DNA from: Auanema rhodensis
Lineage: Eukaryota > Nematoda > Chromadorea > Rhabditida > Rhabditidae
Direction of reading: 5' to 3'
Length of the DNA stretch: 64,000 nucleotides
Assembly: GCA_964057225.1 (NCBI GenBank)
Contig: OZ059894.1
Location: 12,286,131-12,350,130 of the forward strand
The translations under genes and the position numbers were made by a program. Below the pieces are notes generated by a model. It searched no databases. It worked only from the letters and a program-made list of their open reading frames with translations, and was not told the origin of the DNA. Below, in pieces: positions 47,101-61,395 of this stretch (the first letter of the stretch is position 1; each line of letters opens with the position of its first letter).

Positions 47101-50100
47101 TGCCAAACCGTTTTTTCTATCTCACATTATAACAAGTAACTGAACAACATAAGCACATCGAGGTTAAACGAGATTGATCATCATTTAACGAAACGTTTAA
47201 ATATATGAATGAACTCAACAATTATTTTACCAATATGCCAATGCAACAACTTTTTCTAATGTGAGACAGATTGCAGCATAATTTGATGAGAACTTTAGAA
47301 CAGTTGCAGTGACTCACACTTGAAAACACATGCCAAAGCGTTTTTTTATCTCACAGTACAACAAAAAACTGAACAACATATGAACATTGTGGTTGAACAT
47401 GATAAGTCATCAATTGACGAAACGTTCGTATATATGAATGAACTTAACTATTATTTCACCAATAAGCCAATGCAACTATCTTTTCTCATGTGAGACAAAT
47501 TGAAGCCTAATTTGATGAGAACTTTAGAACAGTTGCAGTGACTTACACATGAAAACACATGCCAAACAGTTTTTTCTATCTCACAGTATAACAAGTAACT
47601 GAACAACATAATCACGTCGAGGTTAAACAAGATTGATCATCATTCAACGAAACGTTTGTATATATGAATGAACTTAACTATTATCTCACCAATATGCCAA
47701 TAGAACAACTTTTTTTAATGTGAGACAGATTGCAGCATAATTTGATGAGAACTTTAGAACAGTTGCAGTGACTCACACTTGAAAACACATGCCAAACCGT
47801 TATTTTATCTCACAGTACAACATAAAACTGAACAACATATGAACATTGTGGTTGAACATGATAAGTCATCAATTGACGAAACGTTCGTATATATGAATGA
47901 ACTTAACTATTATTTCACCAATAAGCCAATGCAACTATCTTTTCTCATGTGAGACAAATTGAAGCCTAATTTGATGAAAACTTTTGAACAGTTGCAGTGA
48001 CTTACACATGAAAACCAATGCCAAACAATTTTTTCTATCTCACAGTATAACAAGTAACTGAACAACATATGCTCGTCGAGGTTAAACAAGATTGATTATC
48101 ATTCAACGAAACGTTTGTATATATGAATGAACTCAACTATTATTTCACCAATAAGCCAATGCAACTATCTTTTCTCATGTGAGACAAATTGAAGCCTAAT
48201 TTGATGAGAACTTTAGAACAGTTGCAGTGACTTACACATGAAAACACATGCCAAACAGTTTTTTCTATCTCACAGTATAACAAGTAACTGAACAACATAA
48301 TCACGTCGAGGTTAAACAAGATTGATCATCATTCAACGAAACGTTTGTATATATGAATGAACTTAACTATTATCTCACCAATATGCCAATAGAACAACTT
48401 TTTTTAATGTGAGACAGATTGCAGCATAATTTGATGAGAACTTTAGAACAGTTGCAGTGACTCACACTTGAAAACACATGCCAAACCGTTTTTTTATCTC
48501 ACAGTACAACAAAAAACTGAACAACATATGAACATTGTGGTTGAACATGATAAGTCATCAATCAACGAAACGTTCGTATATATGAATGAACTTAACTATT
48601 ATTTCACCAATAAGCCAATGCAACTATCTTTTCTCATGTGAGACAAATTGAAGCCTAATTTGATGAGAACTTTTGAACAGTTGCAGTGACTTACACATGA
48701 AAACCCATGCCAAACAGTTTTTTCTATCTCACAGTATAACAAGTAACTGAACAACATATGCTTGTCGAGGTTAAACAAGATTGATTATCATTCAACGAAA
48801 CGTTTGTATATATGAATGAACTCAACTATTATTTCACCAATAAGCCAATGCAACTATCTTTTCTCATGTGAGACAAATTGAAGCCTAATTTGATGAGAAC
48901 TTCAGAACAGTTGCAGTGACTTACACATGAAAACACATGCCAAACAGTTTTTTCTATCTCACAGTATAACAAGTAACTGAACAACATAATCACGTCGAGG
49001 TTAAACAAGATTGATCATCATTCAACGAAACGTTTGTATATATGAATGAACTTAACTATTATCTCACCAATATGCCAATAGAACAACTTTTTTTAATGTG
49101 AGACAGATTCCAGCATAATTTGATGAGAACTTTAGAACAGTTGCAGTGACTCACACTTGAAAACACATGCTAAACCGTTTTTTTATCTCACAGTACAACA
49201 AAAAACTGAACAACATATGACCATTGTGGTTGAACATGATAAGTCATCAATTAACGAAACGTTTGTATGAATGAATGAACTTAACTATTATTTCACCAAT
49301 AAGCTAATGCAACTATCTTTTCTCATGTGAGACAAATTGAAGCCTAATTTGATGAGAACTTTAGAACAGTTGCAGTGACTTACACATGAAAACACATGCC
49401 AAACAGTTTTTTCTATCTCACAGTATAACAAGTAACTGAACAACATAATCACGTCGAGGTTAAACAAGATTGATCATCATTCAACGAAACGTTTGTATAT
49501 ATGAATGAACTTAACTATTATCTCACCAATATGCCAATAGAACAACTTTTTTTAATGTGAGACAGATTGCAGCATAATTTGATGAGAACTTTAGAACAGT
49601 TGCAGTGACTCACACTTGAAAACACATGCCAAACCGTTTTTTTATCTCACAGTACAACAAAAAACTGAACAACATATGAACATTGTGGTTGAACATGATA
49701 AGTCATCAATTAACGAAACGTTTGTATGAATGAATGAACTTAACTATTATTTCACCAATAAGCCAATGCAACTATCTTTTCTCATGTGAGACAAATTGAA
49801 GCCTAATTTGATGAGAACTTTAGAACAGTTGCAGTGACTTACACATGAAAACACATGCCAAACAGTTTTTTCTATCTCACAGTATAACAAGTAACTGAAC
49901 AACATATGCTCGTCGAGGTTGAACAAGATCGATTATCATTCAATAAAATGTTTGTATATATGAATGAACTTAACTATTATTTCACCAATAAGCCAATACA
50001 ACAACTTTTTTTAATGTGAGACAAATTGAAGCCTAAGTTGATGAGAACGTTGGAACAGTTGCAGTGACTCACACTTGAAAACACATGTCAAACCGTTTTT

Positions 50101-51335
50101 TTTATCTCACAGTACAACAAAAACTGAGCAACATATGAACATTGTGGTTGAACGTGATGAGTCATCATTTACCGAAACGTTCGTATATATTATATGAATC
50201 AACTATTATTTCACCAATAAGCCAATGCAACTATCTTTTCTCATGTGAGACAAATTGAAGCCTAATTTGATGAGAACTTTAGAACAGTTGCAGTGACTCA
50301 CACTTGAAAACACATGCCAAACCGTTTTTTTATCTCACAGTACAACAAAAAACTGAACAACATATGCTCGTCGAGGTTAAACAAGATTGATCATCAATTA
50401 ACGAAACGTTTGTATGAATGAATGAACTTAACTATTATTTCACCAATAAGCCAATGCAACTATCTTTTCTCATGTGAGACAAATTGAAGCCTAATTTGAT
50501 GAGAACTTTAGAACAGTTGCAGTGACTTACACATGAAAACACATGCCAAACAGTTTTTTCTATCTCACAGTATAACAAGTAACTGAACAACATAATCACG
50601 TCGAGGTTAAACAAGATTGATCATCATTCAACGAAACGTTTGTATATATGAATGAACTTAACTATTATCTCACCAATATGCCAATAGAACAACTTTTTTT
50701 AATGTGAGACAGATTGCAGCATAATTTGTCGAGAACTTTAGAACAGTTGCAGTGACTCACACTTGAAAACACATGCCAAACCGTTTTTTTATCTCACAGT
50801 ACAACAAAAAACTGAACAACATATGAACATTGTGGTTGAACATGATAAGTCATCAATTAACGAAACGTTTGTATGAATGAATGAACTTAACTATTATTTC
50901 ACCAGTAAGCCAATGCAACTATCTTTTCTCATGTGAGACAAATTGAAGCCTAATTTGATGAGAACTTTAGAACAGTTGCAGTGACTTACACATGAAAACA
51001 CATGCCAAACAGTTTTTTCTATCTCACAGTATAACAAGTAACTGAACAACATATGCTCGTCGAGGTTAAACAAGATCGATTATCATTCAATGAAACGTTT
51101 GTATATATGAATGAACTTAACTATTATTTCACCAATAATCCAATACAACAACTTTTTTTAATCTGAGACAAATTGAAGCCTAAGTTGATGAGAACGTTGG
51201 AACAGTTGCAGTGACTCACACATGAAAACACATGCCAAACCGTTTTTCCTATCTCACAGTATAACAAGTAACTGAACAACATAAGCACGGCGAGGTTAAA
51301 CGAGATTGATCATCATTAAACGAAACGTTTGTATA

Positions 51336-51360
51336 CAGGGTGGCCCATAAGTATTGAGAC
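51336..51360 (+). repeat. Left terminal inverted repeat
   Basis: 25 bases, perfect reverse complement of 52614-52638. After them the ends keep only loose similarity (ATTCAAA against its counterpart). Confidence 0.95.
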
Positions 51361-51431
51361 AAAATTCAAATAATTTTTTTAAAAAAAAAACTAGGTCAAA
51401 AAAACATGTTCACAAAACTTTTAGGCTCGGG

Positions 51432-51440
51432 TATATAAGG
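51432..51440 (+). promoter_or_regulatory. Candidate TATA box of the transposase gene
   Basis: TATATAAGG lies 59 bases before the ATG, a plausible distance for a start site about 30 bases downstream and a short leader. Based on sequence likeness only. Confidence 0.45.
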
Positions 51441-51490
51441 AGACTTTTTGAGCACATTGACAGCTTTTGTGATTATATTTAGAAAAAGTT

Positions 51491-52531
51491 ATGAAGCCTT
51501 CAGTACATCGTGCCTCCATCGTTCATCTTTTCGAACAGGGACTCAAGCCGATGGAAATTGTTAGAAGTCTCCAAATACCACGAAGCTCTGTTTACAGAGT
51601 TTTAAAACAGTTTAGAGATCAAGGTCACATTGAGGTTAAATCAAAACCTGGAAGACCCAGAACAGTGAATACTCCGCGTACACGAAAAGCTATCAGATGC
51701 AGAATAGCTAGGAACGATAGTGTAAGCCTGAATAAAATTGCTTCACAGATGGAATTATCTCGATCAACGGTTCAGCGGATCGTAAAAAACGATTTAGGTT
51801 TTCATTCTTATCGTATTCTAAGAGGACACAGGCTGACAGAACAAATGAAGAAAAATCGACTTGAAAAATGTAATGTTTTACTTCAGAATTTAGAGGGGGC
51901 TCGCATCGATGCCGTTTTATGGACAGACGAGAAGATTTTTACTGTGGAGCCCAAGCCCAATCGACAGAACAGCCGTCAATTGCTCCACACTGGAGAAAAG
52001 TACTCTGCTAAAAGGAGGATAGCAGAAAGAAGCCATTACCCACAGAGCATAATGGTGTGGGGAGGAATAACATCGACAGGGAAAACACCACTCGTCTTTG
52101 TCGAAAAAGGATGCAAGATCAACGCAAAATACTATCAGGAGAAGATTCTACAAGAAGTGGTTTTACCGTGGACCCAAGAGCAACATTCAGACAGTAGCAT
52201 CACCCTTCAGCAAGATTGGGCACCAGCCCATGGTGCAAAAAGCACAATTGAGCTCTGTTCGAGGATTTTACCAGGATTCTGGGGCAAAGATATCTGGCCC
52301 AGCAATTCGCCAGATCTGAACCCTATGGATTTTTCAGTATGGAGTGTGTTGGAACACAAATTATCAGCTAAGTCCTCCCAAAATTTGGAAACTCTCAAAC
52401 GTGATTTGAAGAAAGCATGGGACTCTCTAGACGAGGAATACCTGCGAGCCACGGTACACTCAGTGCGAACAAGACTCGAAGCCTGTAAGAAAGCAAAAGG
52501 AGGACATTTTGAGCAATTTCTTGATAAATAG
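51491..52531 (+). CDS. Transposase, DD37D Tc1/mariner (maT-like), 346 aa
   Basis: Nuclear DNA transposase that would bind the terminal repeats and cut and join the element at TA sites. Residues about 5-45 form a first helix-turn-helix (ASIVHLF...IPRSSVYRVLKQF). KPGRPR at 52-57 is the GRPR-like linker. A second helix-turn-helix spans about 77-100 (SVSLNKIA...LSRSTVQRIV). The RNase H-like catalytic domain has Asp146 (LWTDEKIF), Asp242 (LQQDWAPAH) and Asp280 (SPDLNPMD), with 37 residues between the last two, the DD37D spacing of maT elements. WGG at 190-192 is also typical. Length is normal for the family; there are no frameshifts or stops. ATG at 51491 is used because it precedes the first DNA-binding helices; the TAG stop is at 52529-52531. 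It is probably catalytically intact. Confidence 0.96.
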   Translation: MKPSVHRASIVHLFEQGLKPMEIVRSLQIPRSSVYRVLKQFRDQGHIEVKSKPGRPRTVNTPRTRKAIRCRIARNDSVSLNKIASQMELSRSTVQRIVKNDLGFHSYRILRGHRLTEQMKKNRLEKCNVLLQNLEGARIDAVLWTDEKIFTVEPKPNRQNSRQLLHTGEKYSAKRRIAERSHYPQSIMVWGGITSTGKTPLVFVEKGCKINAKYYQEKILQEVVLPWTQEQHSDSSITLQQDWAPAHGAKSTIELCSRILPGFWGKDIWPSNSPDLNPMDFSVWSVLEHKLSAKSSQNLETLKRDLKKAWDSLDEEYLRATVHSVRTRLEACKKAKGGHFEQFLDK

Positions 52532-52613
52532 TTGAACAAATGAACAATGTACATTACTAGTAAATTATTTAGGATTTGGTTATTTTTTGTTTCATTTATG
52601 ACTTTTTGAATGT

Positions 52614-52638
52614 GTCTCAATACTTATGGGCCACCCTG
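52614..52638 (-). repeat. Right terminal inverted repeat
   Basis: Ends CCACCCTG immediately before the TA target duplication. Confidence 0.95.
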
Positions 52639-53679
52639 TATATGAATGAACTTAATTATTATTTCACCAATATGCCAATACAACAACTTTTTTTAATGTG
52701 AGACAAATTGCAGCATAATTTGATGAGAACTTTAGAACAGTTACAGTGACTCACACTTGAAAACACATGTCAAACCGTTTTTTTTATTTCACAGTACAAC
52801 AAAAACTGAGCAACATATGAACATTGTGGTTGAACGTGATGAGTCATCATTTACCGAAACGTTCGTATATATTATATGAATCAACTATTATTTAACCAAT
52901 AAGCCAATGCAACTATCTTTTCTCATGTGAGACAAATTGAAGCCTAATTTGATGAGAACTTTAGAACAGTTGCAGTGACTTACACATGAAAACACATGCC
53001 AAACAGTTTTTTCTATCTCACAGTATAACAAGTAACTGAACAACATATGCTCGTCGAGGTTAAACAAGATCGATTATCATTCAATAAAATGTTTGTATAT
53101 ATGAATGAACTTAACTATTATTTCACCAATAAGCCAATACAACAACTTTTTTTAATGTGAGACAAATTGCAGCATAATTTGATGAGAACTTTAGAATAGT
53201 TGCAGTGACTCACACTTGAAAACACATGCCAAACCGTTTTTTTATCTCACAGTACAACAAAAAACTGAACAACATATGCTCGTCGAGGTTAAACAAGATT
53301 GATCATCAATTAACGAAACGTTTGTATGAATGAATGAACTTAACTATTACTTCACCAATAAGCCAATGCAACTATCTTTTCTCATGTGAGACAAATTGAA
53401 GCCTAATTTGATGAGAACTTTAGAACAGTTGCAGTGACTTACACATGAAAACACATGCCAAACAGTTTTTTCTATCTCACAGTATAACAAGAAACTGAAC
53501 AACATAATCACGTCGAGGTTAAACAAGATTGATCATCATTCAACGAAACGTTTGTATATATGAATGAACTTAACTATTATTTCACCAATAAGCCAATGCA
53601 ACTATCTTTTCTCATGTGAGACAAATTGAAGCCTAATTTGATGAGAACTTTAGAACAGTTGCAGTGACTTACACATGAA

Positions 53680-54420
53680 AACACATGCCAAACAGTTTTT
53701 TCTATCTCACAGTATAACAAGTAACTGAACAACATATGCTCGTCGAGGTTAAACAAGATCGATTATCATTCAATGAAACGTTTGTATATATGAATGAACT
53801 TAACTATTATTTCACCAATAAGCCAATACAACAACTTTTTTTAATCTGAGACAAATTGAAGCCTAAGTTGATGAGAACGTTGGAACAGTTGCAGTGACTC
53901 ACACATGAAAACACATGCCAAACCGTTTTTCCTATCTCACAGTATAACAAGTAACTGAACAACATAAGCACGGCGAGGTTAAACGAGATTGATCATCATT
54001 AAACGAAACGTTTGTATATATGAATGAACTTAACTATTATTTCACCAATATGCCAATACAACAACTTTTTTTAATGTGAGACAAATTGCAGCATAATTTG
54101 ATGAGAACTTTAGAACAGTTACAGTGACTCACACTTGAAAACACATGTCAAACCGTTTTTTTTATTTCACAGTACAACAAAAACTGAGCAACATATGAAC
54201 ATTGTGGTTGAACGTGATGAGTCATCATTTACCGAAACGTTCGTATATATTATATGAATCAACTATTATTTAACCAATAAGCCAATGCAACTATCTTTTC
54301 TCATGTGAGACAAATTGAAGCCTAATTTGATAAGAACTTTAGAACAGTTGCAGTGACTTACACATGAAAACACATGCCAAACAGTTTTTTCTATCTCACA
54401 GTATAACAAGTAACTGAACA
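53680..54420. repeat. Satellite paralog of the transposon insertion region, with empty site
   Basis: Shares private variants with both flanks of the transposon: AATCTGAGAC and ATAAGCACGGCGAGG on the left side, GAACAGTTACAGTGAC on the right side. At the insertion point it reads GTTTGTATATATGAATG (target TA at 54017-54018), exactly the uninterrupted form. Confidence 0.85.
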
Positions 54421-55390
54421 ACATATGCTCGTCGAGGTTAAACAAGATTGATCATCATTTAACGAAACGTTTAAATATATGAATGAACTCAACAATTATT
54501 TTACCAATATGCCAATGCAACAACATTTTCTAATGTGAGACAAATTGAAGCCTAATTTGATGAGAACTTTAGAACAGTTGCAGTGACTTACACATGAAAA
54601 CACATGCCAAACAGTTTTTTCTATCTCACAGTATAACAAGTAACTGAACAACATAATCACGTCGAGGTTAAACAAGATTGATCATCATTCAACGAAACGT
54701 TTGTATATATGAATGAACTTAACTGTTATCTCACCAATATGCCAATAGAACAACTTTTTTTAATGTGAGACAGATTGCAGCATAATTTGATGAGAACTTT
54801 AGAACAGTTGCAGTGACTCACACTTGAAAACACATGCCAAACCGTTTTTTTATCTCACAGTACAACAAAAAACTGAACAACATATGAACATTGTGGTTGA
54901 ACATGATAAGTCATCAATTAACGAAACGTTCGTATGAATGAATGAACTTAACTATTATTTCACCAATAAGCCAATGCAACTATCTTTTCTCATGTGAGAC
55001 AAATTGAAGCCTAATTTGATGAGTACTTTAGAACAGTTGCAGTGACTCACACATGAAAACACATGCCAAACAGTTTTTTCTATCTTACAGTATAACAAGT
55101 AACTGAACAACATATGCTCGTCGAGGTTAAACAAGATTGATTAACATTCAACGAAACGTTTGTATATATGAATGAACTTAACTATTATTTCACCAATAAG
55201 CCAATACAACAACTTTTTTTAATGTGAGACAAATTGAAGCCTAAGTTGATGAGAACGTTGGAACAGTTGCAGTGACTCACACTTGAAAACACATGCCAAA
55301 GCGTTTTTTTATCTCACAGTACAACAAAAAACTGAACAACATGTGAACATTGTGGTTGAACATGATAAGTCATCAATTAACGAAACGTTC

Positions 55391-57131
55391 GTATATATGA
55401 ATGAACTTAACTATTATTTCACCAATAAGCCAATGCAACTATCTTTTCTCATGTGAGACAAATTGAAGCCTAATTTGATGAAAACTTTTGAACAGTTGCA
55501 GTGACTTACACATGAAAACCCATGCCAAACAATTTTTTCTATCTCACAGTATAACAAGTAACTGAACAACATATGCTCGTCGAGGTTAAACAAGATTGAT
55601 TATCATTCAACGAAACGTTTGTATATATGAATGAACTCAACTATTATTTCACCAATAAGCCAATGCAACTATCTTTTCTCATGTGAGACAAATTGAAGCC
55701 TAATTTGATGAGAACTGTAGAACAGTTGCAGTGACTTACACATGAAAACACATGCCAAACAGTTTTTTCTATCTCACAGTATAACAAGTAACTGAACAAC
55801 ATAATCACGTCGAGGTTAAACAAGATTGATCATCATTCAACGAAACGTTTGTATATATGAATGAACTTAACTATTATCTCACCAATATGCCAATAGAACA
55901 ACTTTTTTTAATGTGAGACAGATTGCAGCATAATTTGATGAGAACTTTAGAACAGTTGCAGTGACTCACACTTGAAAACACATGCCAAAGCGTTTTTTTA
56001 TCTCACAGTACAACAAAAAACTGAACAACATATGAACATTGTGGTTGAACATGATAAGTCATCAATTAACGAAACGTTCGTATATATGAATGAACTTAAC
56101 TATTATTTCACCAATAAGCCAATGCAACTATCTTTTCTCATGTGAGACAAATTGAAGCCTAATTTGATGAAAACTTTTGAACAGTTGCAGTGACTTACAC
56201 ATGAAAACCCATGCCAAACAATTTTTTCTATCTCACAGTATAACAAGTAACTGAACAACATATGCTCGTCGAGGTTAAACAAGATTGATTATCATTCAAC
56301 GAAACGTTTGTATATATGAATGAACTCAACTATTATTTCACCAATAAGCCAATGCAACTATCTTTTCTCATGTGAGACAAATTGAAGCCTAATTTGATGA
56401 GAACTTTAGAACAGTTGCAGTGACTTACACATGAAAACACATGCCAAACAGTTTTTTCTATCTCACAGTATAACAAGTAACTGAACAACATAATCACGTC
56501 GAGGTTAAACAAGATTGATCATCATTCAACGAAACGTTTGTATATATGAATGAACTTAACTATTATCTCACCAATATGCCAATAGAACAACTTTTTTCAA
56601 TGTGAGACAGATTGCAGCATAATTTGATGAAAACTTTTGAACAGTTGCAGTGACTTACACATGAAAACCCATGCCAAACAGTTTTTTCTATCTCACAGTA
56701 TAACAAGTAACTGAACAACATATGAACATTGTGGTTGAACATGATAAGACATCAATTAACGAAACAATCGTATATATGAATGAACTTAACTATTATTTCA
56801 CCAATAAGCCAATGCAACTATCTTTTCTCATGTGAGACAAATTGAAGCCTAATTTGATGAGAACTCTTGAACAGTTGCAGTGACTTACACATGAAAACCC
56901 ATGCCAAACAGTTTTTTCTATCTCACAGTATAACAAGTAACTGAACAACATATGCTCGTCGAGGTTAAACAAGATTGATTATCATTCAACGAAACGTTTG
57001 TATATATGAATGAACTCAACTATTATTTCACCAATAAGCCAATGCAACTATCTTTTCTCATGTGAGACAAATTGAAGCCTAATTTGATGAGAACTTTAGA
57101 ACAGTTGCAGTGACTTACACATGAAAACACA
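55391..57131. repeat. Segmental duplication within the satellite, copy 2
   Basis: Partner of 45360-47100, 10031 bp away. The similarity drops after 57131, where CACAATATAACAAGTAACTG replaces the partner sequence. Confidence 0.8.
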
Positions 57132-60100
57132 TGCCAAACAGTTTTTTCTATCTCACAATATAACAAGTAACTGTACAACATAATCACGTCGAGGTTAAAC
57201 AAGATTGATCATCATTCAACGAAACGTTTGTATATATGAATGAACTTAACTATTATCTCACCAATATGCCAATAGAACAACTTTTTTTAATGTGAGACAG
57301 ATTGCAGCATAATTTGATGAGAACTTTAGAACAGTTGCAGTGACTCACACTTGAAAACACATGCCAAACCGTTTTTTTATCTCACAGTACAACAAAAAAC
57401 TGAACAACATATGAACATTGTGGTTGAACATGATAAGTCATCAATTAACGAAACTTTCGTATATATGAATGAACTTAACTATTATTTCACCAATAAGCCA
57501 ATGCAACTATCTTTTCTCATGTGAGACAAATTGAAGCCTAATTTGATGAGAACTTTTGAACAGTTGCAGTGACTTACACATGAAAACACATGCCAAACAG
57601 TTTTTTCTATCTCACAGTATAACAAGTAACTGAACAACATATGCTCGTCGAGGTTGAACAAGATCGATTATCATTCAATAAAATGTTTGTATATATGAAT
57701 GAACTCAACTATTATTTCACCAATAAGCCAATGCAACTATCTTTTCTCATGTGAGACAAATTGAAGCCTAATTTGATGAGAACTTCAGAACAGTTGTAGT
57801 GACTTACACATGAAAACACATGCCAAACAGTTTTTTCTATCTCACAGTATAACAAGTAACAGAACAACATAATCACGTCGAGGTTAAACAAGATTGATCA
57901 TCATTCAACGAAACGTTTGTATATATGAATGAACTTAACTATTATCTCACCAATATGCCAATAGAACAACTTTTTTTAATGTGAGACAGATTGCAGCATA
58001 ATTTGATGAGAACTTTAGAACAGTTGCAGTGACTCACACTTGAAAACACATGCCAAACCGTTTTTTTATCTCACAGTACAACAAAAAACTGAACAACATA
58101 TGAACATTGTGGTTGAACATGATAAGTCATCAATTAACGAAACGTTTGTATGAATGAATGAACTTAACTATTATTTCACCAATAAGCCAATGCAACTATC
58201 TTTTCTCATGTGAGACAAATTGAAGCCTAGTTTGATGAGAACTTTAGAACAGTTGCAGTGACTTACACATGAAAACACATGCCAAACAGTTTTTTCTATC
58301 TCACAGTATAACAAGTAACTGAACAACATAATCACGTCGAGGTTAAACAAAATTGATCATCATTCAACGAAACGTTTGTATATATGAATGAACTTAACTA
58401 TTATCTCACCAATATGCCAATAGAACAACTTTTTTTAATTTGAGACAGATTGCAGCATAATTTGATGAGAACTTTAGAACAGTTGCAGTGACTCACACTT
58501 GAAAACACATGCCAAACCGTTTTTTTATCTCACAGTACAACAAAAAACTGAACAACATATGAACATTGTGGTTGAACATGATAAGTCATCAATTAACGAA
58601 ACGTTTGTATGAATGAATGAACTTAACTATTATTTCACCAATAAGCCAATGCAACTATCTTTTCTCATGTGAGACAAATTGAAGCCTAATTTGATGAGAA
58701 CTTTAGAACAGTTGCAGTGACTTACACATGAAAACACATGCCAAACAGTTTTTTCTATCTCACAGTATAACAAGTAACTGAACAACATATGCTCGTCGAG
58801 GTTAAACAAGATCGATTATCACTCAATGAAACGTTTGTATATATGAATGAACTTAACTATTATTTCACCAATAAGCCAATACAACAACTTTTTTTAATGT
58901 GAGACAAATTGAAGCCTAAGTTGATGAGAACGTTGGAACAGTTGCAGTGACTCACACATGAAAACACATGCCAAACCGTTTTTCCTATCTCACAGTATAA
59001 CAAGTAACTGAACAACATAAGCACGGCGAGGTTAAACGAGATTGATCATCATTAAACGAAACGTTGGTATATATGAATGAACTTAACTATTATTTCACCA
59101 ATATGCCAATACAACAACTTTTTTTAATGTGAGACAAATTGCAGCATAATTTGATGAGAACTTTAGAACAGTTGCAGTGACTCACACTTGAAAACACATG
59201 TCAAACCGTTTTTTTTATCTCACAGTACAACAAAAACTGAGCAACATATGAACATTGTGGTTGAACGTGATGAGTCATCATTTACCGAAACGTTTGTATA
59301 TATGAATGAACTTAACTATTATCTCACCAATATGCCAATAGAACAACTTTTTTTAATGTGAGACAGATTGCAGCATAATTTGATGAGAACTTTAGAACAG
59401 TTGCAGTGACTCACACTTGAAAACACATGCCAAACCGTTTTTTTATCTCACAGTACAACAAAAAACTGAACAACATATGAACATTGTGGTTGAACATGAT
59501 AAGTCATCAATTAACGAAACGTTTGTATGAATGAATGAACTTAACTATTATTTCACCAATAAGCCAATGCAACTATCTTTTCTCATGTGAGACAAATTGA
59601 AGCCTAATTTCATGAGAACTTTAGAACAGTTGCAGTGACTTACACATGAAAACACATGCCAAACAGTTTTTTCTATCTCACAGTATAACAAGTAACTGAA
59701 CAACATATGCTCGTCGAGGTTAAACAAGATCGATTATCATTCAATGAAACGTTTGTATATATGAATGAACTTAACTATTATTTCACCAATAAGCCAATAC
59801 AACAACTTTTTTTAATGTGAGACAAATTGAAGCCTAAGTTGATGAGAACGTTGGAACAGTTGCAGTGGCTCACACATGAAAACACATGCCAACCCGTTTT
59901 TCCTATCTCACAGTATAACAAGTAACTGAACAACATAAGCACGGCGAGGTTAAACGAGATTGATCGTCATTAAACGAAACGTTTGTATATATGAATGAAC
60001 TTAACTATTATTTCACCAATATGCCAATACAACAACTTTTTTTAATGTGAGACAAATTGCAGCATAATTTGATGAGAACTTTAGAACAGTTGCAGTGACT

Positions 60101-60988
60101 CACACTTGAAAACACAGGTCAAACCGTTTTTTTTATCTCACAGTACAACAAGTAACTGAACAACATAAGCACGTCAAGGTTAAACAAAATTGATCATAGT
60201 TTAACGAAACGTTTAAATATATGAATAAACTTAACTATTATTTCACCAATATGCCAATAGAACAATTTGTTTTAATGTGAGACAGATTGCAGCATACTTT
60301 GATGAGAACTTTAGAACAGTTGCAGTGACTCACACATGGAAACACATGCCAAACCGTTTTTTCTATCTCACAGTACAACAAAAACTGAGCAACATATGAA
60401 CATTGTGGTTGAATTTGATGAGTCATCAATTAACGAAACGTTCGTATATATGAATAAACTTAACTATTATTTCACCAATATGCCAATACAACAACATTTC
60501 TTTTAATGTAAGACAAATTGAAGCCTAATTTGATGAAAACTTTGAAACAGTTGCAGTGACTCACACATGAAAACACATGCCAAACCGTTTTTTCTATCTC
60601 ATAGTATAACAAGTAACTGAACAACATAAGCACGTCAAGGTTAAACAAAATTGATCATAGTTTAACGAAACGTTTAAATATATGAATGAACTTAACTATT
60701 ATCTCACCAATATGCCAATAGAACAATTTGTTTTAATGTGAGACAGATTGCAGCATACTTTGATGAGAACTTTAGAACAGTTGCAGTGACTCACACATGG
60801 GAACACATGCCAAACCGTTTTTTCTATCTCACAGTATAACAAGTAACTGAACAACATAAGCTCGTCGAGGTTAAACAAGATTGATCATTTTTTAACGAAA
60901 CGTTTAAATATATGAATGAACTTAACAATTATTTTACCAATATGCCAATGCAACAACTTTTTTTAATGTGAGACAAATTGCAGCCAAA

Positions 60989-61395
60989 TTTGATGAGAAC
61001 TTTAGAACAGTTGCAGTGACTCACACTTGAAAACACATGCCAAACCGTTTTTTTTTCTCACAGTACAACAAAAAACTGAGCAACATATGAACATTGTGGT
61101 TGAACATGATGAGTCATCATTTACCGAAACGTTCGTATATATTATATGAATCAACTTAACAAATATTTCACCAATATGCCAATACAACAACATTTTTTTT
61201 AATGTGAGACAAATTGAAGCCTAATTTGATGAAAACTTTGAAACAGTTGCAGTGACTCACACATGAAAACACATGCCAAACCGTTTTTTCTATCTCATAG
61301 TATAACAAGTAACTGAACAACATATGAACATTGTGGTTGAACATGATAAGTCATCAATTAACGAAACGTTTGTATATATGAATGAACTTAACTAT
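60989..61395. repeat. Local satellite duplication, copy 1
   Basis: Near identical to 63294-63700 at an offset of 2305 bp, about ten monomers. Both carry the variant GTATATATTATATGAATCAAC and a T8 run after CAACAACA. Confidence 0.75.

Larger units (their letters stand above)
39836..51335. repeat. Satellite of about 230-bp monomers, left block
   Basis: Recurring monomer with landmarks GAACAGTTGCAGTGAC, ACACATGCCAAAC, ATCTCACAGTATAACAAG, AACGAAACGTTTGTATATAT, GAATGAACTTAAC and AATGTGAGACA. Consecutive GAACAGTTGC positions 44311, 44541, 44771 and 45000 give a 229-230-bp period. The left part (39836 to about 44200) is diverged with variable and half-length monomers; the rest is homogenised. From about 44.4 kb three monomer types alternate (marked by ATATGCTCGTCG, ATAATCACGTCG and ATATGAACATTG), giving a roughly 690-bp higher-order period. 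Open frames in it are short, start without convincing signals and are not genes. Confidence 0.95.
51336..52638 (+). mobile_element. Complete Tc1/mariner-superfamily transposon (DD37D, maT-like), 1303 bp
   Basis: Bounded by perfect 25-bp terminal inverted repeats starting CAGGGTGGCCCATAAG and flanked on both sides by TA (51334-51335 and 52639-52640), the target duplication of this superfamily. It contains a single intact transposase gene. It is inserted in a TATATA of a satellite monomer; removing it with one TA restores the local satellite sequence. Perfect repeats, an intact frame and no internal decay suggest recent insertion. Length is typical of maT elements. Confidence 0.97.

Noticed and set aside
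44200-51335. CRISPR-like regular repeats
   Set aside because: Monomers are contiguous 230-bp satellite units without unique spacers, in a eukaryotic context.
52207-52620. 137-codon open frame opposite the transposase
   Set aside because: Antisense shadow of the transposase gene and its 3' flank, with no domain of its own.
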